Of a DNA stretch of 64,000 bases, positions 49,605 to 57,572 are shown in pieces (position 1 is the first letter of the stretch; every line of letters begins with the position of its first letter). The translations under genes were made by a program, and so were the position numbers. The DNA lies in the NCBI RefSeq assembly GCF_009650215.1, contig NZ_CP045851.1, forward strand, positions 1,713,189 through 1,777,188. The letters are read 5' to 3'. The notes beneath the pieces are model-generated. The model searched no databases. It saw only the letters and a list, made by a program, of their open reading frames with translations, and had not been told where the DNA came from. This stretch comes from Actinomarinicola tropica (GTDB lineage Bacteria > Actinomycetota > Acidimicrobiia > Acidimicrobiales > SKKL01).

Positions 49605-52187
49605 ATGAGAGCGAGCGAGCTGCGATCGGCGTGGACGAACTTCTTCGTGGAGCGGGGGCACACCGCCGTGCCCTCCTCGAGCCTCATCCCCACGCACCCG
49701 AGCGCCCCGATGTTCACGAACTCGGGGATGATGCAGTTCGTCCCGTACTTCCTCGGTGAGGAGCCGGTCCCGTTCGATCCGCGCCGGGCCACGAGCGTCC
49801 AGCGCTGCGTGCGGGCCGGAGGCAAGCACAACGACCTCGACGCCATCGGACGGTCGCTGCGGCACCTCAGCTTCTTCGAGATGCTCGGCAACTTCAGCTT
49901 CGGCGACTACTTCAAGGCCGAGGCGATCCCGTGGGCCTGGGAGATGGTCACCGAGGTGCTCGGGATCGACGGCGACCGCGTCTGGGTCACCGTCCACGAG
50001 TCCGACGACGAGGCCGAGGACATCTGGGCCGACGCCGTCGGCGTCCCCCGTGACCGCATCCAGCGGCTCGGCAAGGACAACTTCTGGGAGATGGGCGAGA
50101 CGGGCCCCTGCGGGCCGAGCTCCGAGCTCTTCTTCGACTTCGGTCCCGAGTGGGGCCCCGACGGCGGACCGGCCAACCCCGCCGCCGAGGAGCGCTACGT
50201 CGAGTTCTACAACAACGTCTTCCCCCAGTACTTCCGCCGGGCCGACGGCAGCCTCACCGACCTCGAGAACCGCGGCATCGACGTGGGGGCGGGCCTCGAG
50301 CGCATCCTCGGCGTGCTCGCGGGCAGCCCCAGCCTCTACGTCGCGGACTCCCTCGCCACCCTGGTCGACGAGGCCCAGGGCGTCACGGGTCACCGCCTCG
50401 GCGAGTCCGACCTCGGCGACATCGCCCTCCGCCTCCTCGCCGACCACACCCGGACGATGACCTTCCTCATCGCCGACGGGGTCATCCCGTCCAACGAGGA
50501 CCGCGGTTACGTGCTGCGCCGGATCATCCGCCGTGCCATCCGCTTCGCCTACCTGCTCGACGTCGAGACGCCGGTCTGCCCGCCCCTCGTCGAGCGGTGC
50601 ATCGACGTGATGGGCGACGACTACCCCGAGATCGTCAACGGGCGCGACCTCGTCCTCGGCATCGTCAGCCGGGAGGAGGACCGCTTCCGCCAGACGCTGC
50701 GCACCGGGTCGCAGACGCTCGACACCGAGCTCGACAAGCTCGACGAGGGCGGGACGCTCCCCGGCGCGGTCGCCTTCCAGCTCCACGACACCTACGGCTT
50801 CCCCCTCGAGGTCACCCAGGAGGTCGCCGAGCTGCGCGGCTTCGGGGTCGACCGACCGGGGTTCGAGGCAGCGATGACCGAGCAGCGGGAGCGGGCGAAG
50901 GCCGGGCGCAAGGGCGGCGGCGCGGCGTCCGAGGATGCGATGGCCGAGTACCAGCGGATCCTCGCCGAGCACGGGCCCACCGTGTTCACCGGCCGGGAGG
51001 AGGAGTCGACGACCGCCACCATCGTCGCGATCGTCGGCGACGACCTCTTCCTCGACCGCACGCCGTTCTACGCCGAGTCGGGCGGTCAGGTCGGCGACAC
51101 GGGCCAGATCCAGACCGACTCGGGCGTCGTCGAGGTGCTCGACACCACCTACGCCCTCCCGGGCCTGCACCGGCACCGCTTCCAGATCATCGAGGGCGAG
51201 GTCGCCGTCGGCCAGACCGCGCTCGCCGGCATCGACGCCGAGCGTCGGGCGGCGATCCGCCGCAACCACACCGGCACCCACATCCTCCACTGGGCGCTGC
51301 GCCAGGTCCTCGGCGACCACGTGAAGCAGCAGGGGTCGCTCGTCGCCCCCGACCGCCTGCGGTTCGACTTCAGCCACTTCGAGGCCCTCACCGACGAAGA
51401 GATCGCCGCCATCGAGGACCTCGCCAACCAGGAGATCCTCTCCAACGCCCCGGTCCGGCACTACGAGACCTCGAAGGAGGAGGCCGAGCGACTCGGGGCC
51501 ATCGCCTTCTTCGGCGACAAGTACGGCGAGCGCGTGCGCGTCCTCGAGGCCGGACTGCACTCGGTCGAGCTCTGCGGCGGCACGCACGTGTCCGCCCTCG
51601 GCGACATCGGACCGATGAAGATCGTGTCCGAGGGATCGATCGGCTCGAACCTGCGCCGCATCGAGGCCGTCACCGGCACCGGTCCCATCGACCGCCTGCG
51701 GGCCGAGGAGCGCCTCCTCGGTCGGGCGGCCGAGCTCGTGGGCGTGAACGCCGACGAGCTGGTCGAGGGCATCGAGAAGCGCCTGGCCGAGCTGAAGGAC
51801 CTCCGCGACGAGCTGCGTGCCGTCAAGCAGCAGGCCGCCGCGGGCCAGGCGGGCACGCTCGCCGCCGAGGCCGTCGACGGCGTGGTCGTCGCCCGCCGCG
51901 ACGGGGTGGCGCGCGACGAGCTGCGCGACCTCGCCATCGCCGTGCGTGAGCAGCCCGGCATCCGGGGCGTGGTGCTCGGCGGCGCCCCCGAGGGCGGCGG
52001 TGTCGCCATCGTCGCCGCCGTCACGCCCGACAGCGGGTTGCACGCTTCGGACCTCATCGCCGACGCGGCCAAGCGGGTCAAGGGCGGCACCGGGAAGAAC
52101 GCCGAGCTGGCCATGGCCGGCGGCCGGGACCCGTCCGCCCTGGACGAGGCCCTCGACCTCGTGCGGGCGGCCCTCGCCGCGGCGTGA
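49605..52187 (+). CDS. alaS: Alanyl-tRNA synthetase
   Basis: An 860-residue class II synthetase. The aminoacylation core has FFVERGHTAVPSSSLIP and MLGNFSFGDYFK, the editing domain has RRNHTGTHILHWALRQ and ELCGGTHVSALG (zinc site intact), and a C-terminal oligomerisation region with GGRDPSALDEAL closes it. It charges tRNA-Ala and deacylates mischarged species. It overlaps ruvX (GTGA). Confidence 0.97.
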   Translation: MRASELRSAWTNFFVERGHTAVPSSSLIPTHPSAPMFTNSGMMQFVPYFLGEEPVPFDPRRATSVQRCVRAGGKHNDLDAIGRSLRHLSFFEMLGNFSFGDYFKAEAIPWAWEMVTEVLGIDGDRVWVTVHESDDEAEDIWADAVGVPRDRIQRLGKDNFWEMGETGPCGPSSELFFDFGPEWGPDGGPANPAAEERYVEFYNNVFPQYFRRADGSLTDLENRGIDVGAGLERILGVLAGSPSLYVADSLATLVDEAQGVTGHRLGESDLGDIALRLLADHTRTMTFLIADGVIPSNEDRGYVLRRIIRRAIRFAYLLDVETPVCPPLVERCIDVMGDDYPEIVNGRDLVLGIVSREEDRFRQTLRTGSQTLDTELDKLDEGGTLPGAVAFQLHDTYGFPLEVTQEVAELRGFGVDRPGFEAAMTEQRERAKAGRKGGGAASEDAMAEYQRILAEHGPTVFTGREEESTTATIVAIVGDDLFLDRTPFYAESGGQVGDTGQIQTDSGVVEVLDTTYALPGLHRHRFQIIEGEVAVGQTALAGIDAERRAAIRRNHTGTHILHWALRQVLGDHVKQQGSLVAPDRLRFDFSHFEALTDEEIAAIEDLANQEILSNAPVRHYETSKEEAERLGAIAFFGDKYGERVRVLEAGLHSVELCGGTHVSALGDIGPMKIVSEGSIGSNLRRIEAVTGTGPIDRLRAEERLLGRAAELVGVNADELVEGIEKRLAELKDLRDELRAVKQQAAAGQAGTLAAEAVDGVVVARRDGVARDELRDLAIAVREQPGIRGVVLGGAPEGGGVAIVAAVTPDSGLHASDLIADAAKRVKGGTGKNAELAMAGGRDPSALDEALDLVRAALAAA

Positions 52188-52630
52188 GCGCGCCAGACCC
52201 CGAGCGCCCCCGTCGCGCCATCGGCGTCGACCTCGGCTCGGTCCGCATCGGTGTGGCGGTGAGCGCCGGCACCCTCGCCACGCCCTACGAGGTGGTGGCG
52301 CGCAGCGGCGACCGGCGGCGCGACCACGCCGCGATCGGTCGCCTGGTCGAGGAGGCGGGGGCGGAGGTCGTCGTCGTCGGCCTGCCCCTGTCGCTCGACG
52401 GCTCCGTCGGCCCCGCGGCTCGCGCCGCCCTCGACGAGGTCGAGGAGCTGGCCGCGACCCTCGACGTCCCCGTCGAGACCTACGATGAGCGGCTGACCAC
52501 GGTCACCGCCGACCGCCAGCTGAAGGAGCAGGGGTTGGACGCCAGCGCCCGCCGACGTGTCGTCGACAAGGTGGCGGCGGCGATCCTCCTCCAGGCCTGG
52601 CTGGACTCCCATCCGCACCCCACGCCCTGA
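52184..52630 (+). CDS. ruvX: YqgF/RuvX RNase H-fold nuclease
   Basis: A 148-residue protein with RAIGVDLGSVRIGVAVS, VVVGLPLSLDGSVG and ETYDERLTTVTADR. These hold the Asp/Glu set of the YqgF fold. The E. coli protein helps mature the 5' end of 16S rRNA. It is part of the alaS-ruvX-mltG-aroE order typical of actinobacteria. Confidence 0.93.
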   Translation: MSAPDPERPRRAIGVDLGSVRIGVAVSAGTLATPYEVVARSGDRRRDHAAIGRLVEEAGAEVVVVGLPLSLDGSVGPAARAALDEVEELAATLDVPVETYDERLTTVTADRQLKEQGLDASARRRVVDKVAAAILLQAWLDSHPHPTP

Positions 52631-52636
52631 GGTCCG

Positions 52637-53887
52637 ATGTCCGACCGCACGCACCCCGACGACGAGCGGCTGCCGCCAGGCGTGCCGTCTCGGCGCGCCG
52701 CCCGCCGCGAGGCGGCCGTCGGCGCCAGCCGGCCGGCTGACGCCTACCCGGGGGTCGACGTCGTCGATCCCGACGACGACGGGGCCGACGAGTGGCTGTG
52801 GGACGACGGGCAGTACGTCCGGGTCGTGCGGCCGGCGGGCAACGTGCGCAAGGTCCTCTACCTCCTGATCGGCGCGGTGCTCGTCGTCGGCCTGGCCGGC
52901 GCCGCGGGGCTGTCCTGGGTGCGGGGCCAGATCGACCCCGCCGGCGAGCCGGGAGCGGCGGTCCCGATCGACATCGCCACCGGCACCTCCACCGACGAGG
53001 TCGCCACGCTGCTCGCCGACGAGGGCGTGGTGACCAACCCGACGATGTTCCGCTACTACCTGCGGTGGAAGGGCATCGGCGGCTTCGAGGCCGGCTTCTA
53101 CACGCTCAACGAGAACATGTCCTTCGACGAGGCGATCGAGGTCCTCGACGCCGGACCCGCGCCGCAGGCCTTCGCCACCTTCACGGTGCCCGAGGGCCTC
53201 ACCGTCGACGAGATGGCCGTCCGGCTCGACGAGCAGATCGACACGTTCTCCGCCGACGACATGTCGGCCGCCCTCATCCGCATGGAGACCCCGTGGCGGC
53301 CCCCCGACGTCGACAGCTGGGAGGGCCTGCTCTTCCCCGACACCTACGAGTACGCCCTGGCCGACGAGCCCTTCGACGTCCTCGAGCGCATGAACGCCCA
53401 GTTCGACATCGTGGCCCGTGAGGTCGGGCTCGACCCGTGGATGAACCTCGACCCGGCCACCGCGACCGGCTACACGGCCTACCAGTACGTCGTCATCGCC
53501 TCGATGATCGAGGAGGAGTCCCGCGTCCCCGAGGAGTTCGGTCGCATCTCCCGCGTGATCCACAACCGCCTGGCGCGCGGCGAGCCCCTCGGCATCGACG
53601 CCACGGTGCTCTACGCCCGGCAGCTCGCCGACCCGAACGCGTCGGGCCCGATCACCGACGCCGACCTCGCCCTCGACTCGCCGTACAACACCCGTCTCAA
53701 CCCCGGTCTGCCGCCGACCCCGATCGCCGCGCCCGGCCGTGCGGCGCTCGCCGCGGCGCTCAACCCGGAGCCGGGTCCGTGGCTCTACTACGTGCTGGCC
53801 TCCGAGGACGGGTCCCACTTCTTCACCGACGACTACGACGAGTTCATCCGCCAGCGCGACGAGTCCCGGGCCCAGGGGCTGTTCTGA
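52637..53887 (+). CDS. mltG: Endolytic murein transglycosylase MltG
   Basis: A 416-residue protein: a cytoplasmic acidic N-terminus (1-72), one membrane helix (LYLLIGAVLVVGLAGAAGL), LysM-like and YceG domains. IASMIEEESRVPEE contains the catalytic Glu, and YNTRLNPGLPPTPIAAPGRAAL is the YceG block. It cuts nascent glycan strands and sets their length. It starts 6 nt after ruvX. Confidence 0.95.
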   Translation: MSDRTHPDDERLPPGVPSRRAARREAAVGASRPADAYPGVDVVDPDDDGADEWLWDDGQYVRVVRPAGNVRKVLYLLIGAVLVVGLAGAAGLSWVRGQIDPAGEPGAAVPIDIATGTSTDEVATLLADEGVVTNPTMFRYYLRWKGIGGFEAGFYTLNENMSFDEAIEVLDAGPAPQAFATFTVPEGLTVDEMAVRLDEQIDTFSADDMSAALIRMETPWRPPDVDSWEGLLFPDTYEYALADEPFDVLERMNAQFDIVAREVGLDPWMNLDPATATGYTAYQYVVIASMIEEESRVPEEFGRISRVIHNRLARGEPLGIDATVLYARQLADPNASGPITDADLALDSPYNTRLNPGLPPTPIAAPGRAALAAALNPEPGPWLYYVLASEDGSHFFTDDYDEFIRQRDESRAQGLF

Positions 53888-53894
53888 CCGCGAC

Positions 53895-54758
53895 GTGACC
53901 TCGCCGTCGGCCACCACCCGACTCGCCGCAGTCATCGGCGACCCCGTGCGGCACTCGCTGTCGCCGGCGCTCTTCAACGCCGCGTTCGCAGCACGGGGGA
54001 TGGACTGGGCCTACCTGGCCTTCGAGGTCTCCGAGCCCCACGGCGCGGATGCGATCGGGGCGTGTCGGGCCCTGGGCCTCGAGGGCCTCAGCGTGACCAT
54101 GCCCCACAAGCGCACGGCGGCGCTGACCGTCGACCGCTGCACACCGCAGGCCACCGCCCTCCAGGCGGTCAACTGCGTGCAGCGCATCGGCGACGAGCTG
54201 GTCGGCCACAACACCGACGGGGCCGGGTTCGTCGACGCTCTCGCCGAGGACCTCGGGGAGGACGTCGTCGAGGGGGCCCGGACCGTGGTGCTCGGGGCGG
54301 GCGGCGCGGCGCGCGCCATCGTGCTCGCCCTGGCAGAGCGGGGCGCCGCGGAGGTCGCGGTGGTGAACCGCACCGAGGCCCGTGCCGCCGAGGCGGCCTC
54401 GCTGGCCCCCGGCGTGGCGCGCATCGGACGCCGTGACGACCTCGCGGGGGCGACCCTCGTGGTCAACGCGACCTCGGTGGGCATGGCGGCCACCGGCGAC
54501 GCCGCCGCGACGAGCCGCTTCCCCGTCGAGCCGGAGCTCCTGCACGATGCCCAGGTCGTCGTCGACGTCGTGTACCACCCGCTGCGCACCGCGCTGCTCG
54601 ATGCCGCGTCGGAGCGGGGCGCTCGCACCGTCGGCGGGCTCGGGATGCTCGTGCACCAGGCCGCCCACGCCTTCCGGATCTGGACCGGCGAACCTGCGCC
54701 GCTCGACGCCATGTGGACCGCGGCCCGCGCGGGTGTCGCCGAACGCTCGGCGACCTAG
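53895..54758 (+). CDS. aroE: Shikimate dehydrogenase
   Basis: A 287-residue enzyme: VIGDPVRHSLSPALFNAAF, VTMPHKRTA with the catalytic Lys, GHNTDGAGFVDAL, the NADP loop VLGAGGAARAI with NRTEARAA, and GGLGMLVHQAAHAFRIWTG. It reduces 3-dehydroshikimate. Other shikimate genes (aroK, aroB, aroQ) lie 2.3 kb downstream. Confidence 0.94.
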   Translation: MTSPSATTRLAAVIGDPVRHSLSPALFNAAFAARGMDWAYLAFEVSEPHGADAIGACRALGLEGLSVTMPHKRTAALTVDRCTPQATALQAVNCVQRIGDELVGHNTDGAGFVDALAEDLGEDVVEGARTVVLGAGGAARAIVLALAERGAAEVAVVNRTEARAAEAASLAPGVARIGRRDDLAGATLVVNATSVGMAATGDAAATSRFPVEPELLHDAQVVVDVVYHPLRTALLDAASERGARTVGGLGMLVHQAAHAFRIWTGEPAPLDAMWTAARAGVAERSAT

Positions 54759-54888
54759 CGGCCGCCCTCTCGGGCACGGCCTCTCGACAGGCGCGCCGTG
54801 CTGCGCCACGCTGGTGGTCCGGCGCGGATGGGCCGGATGGTTCATGTCCCGGCCCGAAGTGCCGATGAGGTGAACTGAAGCTAGCTAC
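54759..54888. other. 130-bp spacer before the DUF4388 gene
   Basis: No gene is seen. GCCGATGA at 54861-54868 with TCAT 15 nt upstream (54842-54845) loosely resembles a FliA/sigma-28 promoter. No TAnnnT box at leaderless spacing is present, consistent with a leadered transcript using the GGAGGT site. Confidence 0.3.
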
Positions 54889-54894
54889 GGAGGT
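54889..54894 (+). promoter_or_regulatory. Strong ribosome binding site fixing the 54899 start
   Basis: GGAGGT ends 4 nt before GTG 54899. It is one of the few full Shine-Dalgarno sequences in the window and supports this GTG as start. Confidence 0.6.
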
Positions 54895-54898
54895 CCAG

Positions 54899-56104
54899 GT
54901 GGCTCTGCAGGGAACCCTCGAGACGTTTGCGCTGCCTGACGTGCTGCGCCTGCTCGCATCGACCAAGAAGACCGGTGTCCTGCGCGTCGACACCGACCGC
55001 GGCACCGGTGAGCTGCTCGTCGTCGACGGCGCCCTCACCGGCGGTGCGGCCGAGCGCGCGCCCCGGGCCGAGGAGCCCGCCGACGTCCTCTTCGAGCTGC
55101 TCCGCGCCGCCGGCGGCTCGTTCGTCTTCGACGCCGACGCGGATGCCTCCGGCGGACGGACCTCCCAGGAGGTCGAGTCGGCCCTGGCCGTGGCCGAGGA
55201 GCAGCTGGGGGAGTGGCGCCAGATCGAGGCCGTCGTCCCCTCGCCGCACCGCCTCGTCACGATCGACGCCGACCGCGACTCCGACATCACGCTCACGGCC
55301 GGACAGTGGAAGGCCGTCGCGACCGTCGGCAGCGGCTGCACCGTCGACGAGCTCGGCGATCGCCTCGGGCTCGCCGAGCTGCCCACCGCCCGCCTCGTCC
55401 GAGACCTCGTGCAGATCGGCGCGGTGGCGCTCGGCGACCACGACGTCGTCGCCGTCGACCCGCCGGCGAGCGCGGCGCACGAGGCCCCCGCCCCGGCCCC
55501 CGTCGCGGCCGTCCCGGCCCCTGCACCCGACCCGGAGCCCGTCGCGCCGCAGGCTCTGCCCGACCCGGAGCCGTTCCAGCCGCTCACCGAGGCTCCCGCA
55601 CCGGTGGCGGAGGAGCCGTTCACGTCCTCGTCCGCCTCCTTCGAGCCCCTGGTCGAGGAGCCGTCGTCCAACGGCGCGGCGCCGGTCGCCCCGCTCTTCG
55701 GCGGCGCGGCGGACGCACCCAGCCCCGCGGAGCCGGCGCCGACGGCCGACTCGTCGACCTGGGGCGAGGCCACGGCGTTCGCCCCCTCGCCGGCGTCGAG
55801 CTTCTTCGACGACGACGAGTCCGACGACGACCCGCTCGCCGACGACCCGTTCGGCCCCGATCCGTTCCGCATCCCGCGCCTCCCGAGCGCCCCGGACGCC
55901 GTCGCGGAGGAGGACTCCGACGCCGCAGAGATGGCCCGCCAGCTCGCCAACCTGAGCCCGCGGGCCGCCCAAGCCGTCGCCGCGGCCGCCGCCGCCACCT
56001 CCGAGGAGGAGCGCGACCAGGCGCTGGCGCAGGTCAACGAAGAGACCGAGGAGCCGCTGAACCGGGGCCTCCTCCTCAAGTTCCTGTCCTCGGTCGACGA
56101 GTAG
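54899..56104 (+). CDS. DUF4388 (PATAN-like) domain protein with Pro-rich linker
   Basis: A 401-residue cytoplasmic protein. The N-terminal 95 residues (LQGTLETFALPDVLRLLASTKKTGVLRV) are a DUF4388/PATAN domain. A second, winged-helix-like region follows (about 120-180: SGCTVDELGDRLGLAELPTARLVRDLVQIG). Then come a Pro/Ala-rich linker (about 185-300) and an acidic C-terminus. DUF4388 proteins occur with type IV pili, gliding and two-component systems. The next gene is a prepilin peptidase, which fits a pilus-linked role, but the function is unproven. Confidence 0.82.
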   Translation: MALQGTLETFALPDVLRLLASTKKTGVLRVDTDRGTGELLVVDGALTGGAAERAPRAEEPADVLFELLRAAGGSFVFDADADASGGRTSQEVESALAVAEEQLGEWRQIEAVVPSPHRLVTIDADRDSDITLTAGQWKAVATVGSGCTVDELGDRLGLAELPTARLVRDLVQIGAVALGDHDVVAVDPPASAAHEAPAPAPVAAVPAPAPDPEPVAPQALPDPEPFQPLTEAPAPVAEEPFTSSSASFEPLVEEPSSNGAAPVAPLFGGAADAPSPAEPAPTADSSTWGEATAFAPSPASSFFDDDESDDDPLADDPFGPDPFRIPRLPSAPDAVAEEDSDAAEMARQLANLSPRAAQAVAAAAAATSEEERDQALAQVNEETEEPLNRGLLLKFLSSVDE

Positions 56105-56122
56105 CCGCCGACGCCGGAGCGT

Positions 56123-56141
56123 CCCGGGGGCTGCCCCCGGG
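56123..56141 (+). terminator. Strong hairpin after the DUF4388 gene
   Basis: CCCGGGGG (56123-56130) pairs with CCCCCGGG (56134-56141) around CTG. It starts 19 nt after the stop codon and just before the next -10 box. The stem is perfect, but no T-tract follows. Confidence 0.45.
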
Positions 56142-56147
56142 GCCCGT

Positions 56148-56153
56148 TACCCT
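56148..56153 (+). promoter_or_regulatory. -10 box TACCCT of the prepilin peptidase gene
   Basis: TACCCT ends 8 nt before GTG 56162, directly after the hairpin, so the peptidase gene is probably a separate leaderless unit. Confidence 0.5.
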
Positions 56154-56161
56154 CGCCCGTC

Positions 56162-56998
56162 GTGTCCGTCCTCGTCGTCGCCTGCGCGCTCCTGGGGCTG
56201 TTGATCGGCCCGCTGCTGCGCCTGGCCGTCGACCAGATCCCTCCACGTCGACCCCTCTTGCGTCGCCGCACCAGCGCCGACGGCGCGCCGGTGGCGTTGG
56301 CCGACCTCGTGCCGGTGCGCTCGTGGCGCCGGCCCGCACCGGCGGCGACCCTGGTCCCCGTCGGCTCTCCCGACGACCACCCCGACGGGTCGAGGGACCT
56401 GGTGCGGATGTCGTGGCGCGCACCCGCGATCGACGTGGCGACCGCCGTCGTCGGCGGCGCGCTGGCCGCGACGATCGGCACCGACCCCTACCTACCCGCC
56501 GCCCTCGTCCTCGGGTGGACCACCGTGCTGGTCACCGTGATCGACCTCGACCACTACCGGATCCCCGACCGGGTGGTCTTCCCTGCCCTCGGTGCGAGCG
56601 TCCTCCTCCTCGGCGTCGTGACCGTCGCCGCCGACCTGCCACGAGGAGCCGTCGGCGCGCTCCTCGGTGCGCTGGCCTACGCGGGGATGCTCTTCGTGAT
56701 GTTCCTGATCTCGCCGGCCGGGATGGGGTTCGGGGACGTGAAGCTCGCGCTCCTCCTCGGGTTGCACCTCGGCTGGGTGGGGGGTGTCTCCGAGGTCGAG
56801 GGCGACCTCGTGGTCGATGGCCTCCTCGAGGCCGTGGGCTTCACCTTCGTCGGCGCGCTCGTCGGCACCTTCCTCGGCATCGTGCTCGGGCTCGGCTACC
56901 GGATGGTCCGGGGCCGGGGAGCCGCGTTCCCGTTCGGACCGGCGCTCGGCATCGGCACGGTCGTCGCCGTCCTCGCCCGCGGTCCGCTGGGTGCGTGA
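56162..56998 (+). CDS. Prepilin peptidase (A24 family, cysteine-free)
   Basis: A 278-residue membrane protein with about seven helices. The two catalytic aspartates are in IDLDHYRIPD and GMGFGDVKLA. The N-terminal methyltransferase-like part lacks the four zinc Cys of enterobacterial PilD (only LVPVRSW remains), as is common in actinobacteria. It would cleave type IV pilin-like leader peptides. A 20-residue acidic insert (GGVSEVEGDLVVDG) lies between two helices. Confidence 0.87.
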   Translation: MSVLVVACALLGLLIGPLLRLAVDQIPPRRPLLRRRTSADGAPVALADLVPVRSWRRPAPAATLVPVGSPDDHPDGSRDLVRMSWRAPAIDVATAVVGGALAATIGTDPYLPAALVLGWTTVLVTVIDLDHYRIPDRVVFPALGASVLLLGVVTVAADLPRGAVGALLGALAYAGMLFVMFLISPAGMGFGDVKLALLLGLHLGWVGGVSEVEGDLVVDGLLEAVGFTFVGALVGTFLGIVLGLGYRMVRGRGAAFPFGPALGIGTVVAVLARGPLGA

Positions 56999-57026
56999 TG
57001 CGCCCGTCCGGCCACCGGCGTCTCGG

Positions 57027-57032
57027 TATCGT
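57027..57032 (+). promoter_or_regulatory. -10 box TATCGT of aroK
   Basis: GGTATCGT ends 6 nt before GTG 57039. This suggests the aroKBQ-pepQ unit starts here without a leader. Confidence 0.5.
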
Positions 57033-57038
57033 GGCGTC

Positions 57039-57572
57039 GTGACGACCCCCGCCGATGCGCCGCGCCCCATCGTGCTCGTCGGCCCGATGGGCGCCGGCAA
57101 GAGCACGGTCGGCGTGCGCCTCGCCGAGCTCACCGGCCGCCGTGCCGTCGACCTCGACGCGCACATCGCCGAGCGGGCCGGCCGCAGCATCCCGGAGATC
57201 TTCGCCGCCGAGGGCGAGTCGGCGTTCCGTCGGCGTGAGCGCGACGCCCTCGCCGCCGTCCTGTCCGGCGTCGGCGACGTGGTCGTCGCCGCCGGGGGAG
57301 GGGCGGTGCTCGACCCCGAGTCGCGCGTCCGCCTCGCCGACGCGACCGTGGTGTGGCTCGACGCGCCAGCCGACGTGCTCATCGACCGCATCGGCGACAC
57401 CGCCTCGCGTCCGCTGCTCGCCGGTGACGATCCGCTCGGCGCGCTCGCCCGCACGCTCGACGAGCGTCGCCCGCTCTACGACGAGGTGGCCGACCTGCGC
57501 ATCGACGTCGCCACCCGCACCCCGGACGAGGTCGCGTCGCGCATCCTCGTCCAGCTCGGGGTCGCGGCGTGA
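57039..57572 (+). CDS. aroK: Shikimate kinase
   Basis: A 177-residue P-loop kinase: Walker A GPMGAGKST, DLDAHIAERAGRSIPEIF with the shikimate-binding Asp, FRRRE, VVAAGGGAVL and the lid RPLLAG. It phosphorylates shikimate. It overlaps aroB (GTGA). Confidence 0.94.
   Translation: MTTPADAPRPIVLVGPMGAGKSTVGVRLAELTGRRAVDLDAHIAERAGRSIPEIFAAEGESAFRRRERDALAAVLSGVGDVVVAAGGGAVLDPESRVRLADATVVWLDAPADVLIDRIGDTASRPLLAGDDPLGALARTLDERRPLYDEVADLRIDVATRTPDEVASRILVQLGVAA

Noticed and set aside
54828-54839. ATGGGCCGGATG, identical to 16916-16927 in the direct repeat
   Set aside because: Only 12 bases are shared and the flanks differ. Chance is a sufficient explanation in such GC-rich DNA.
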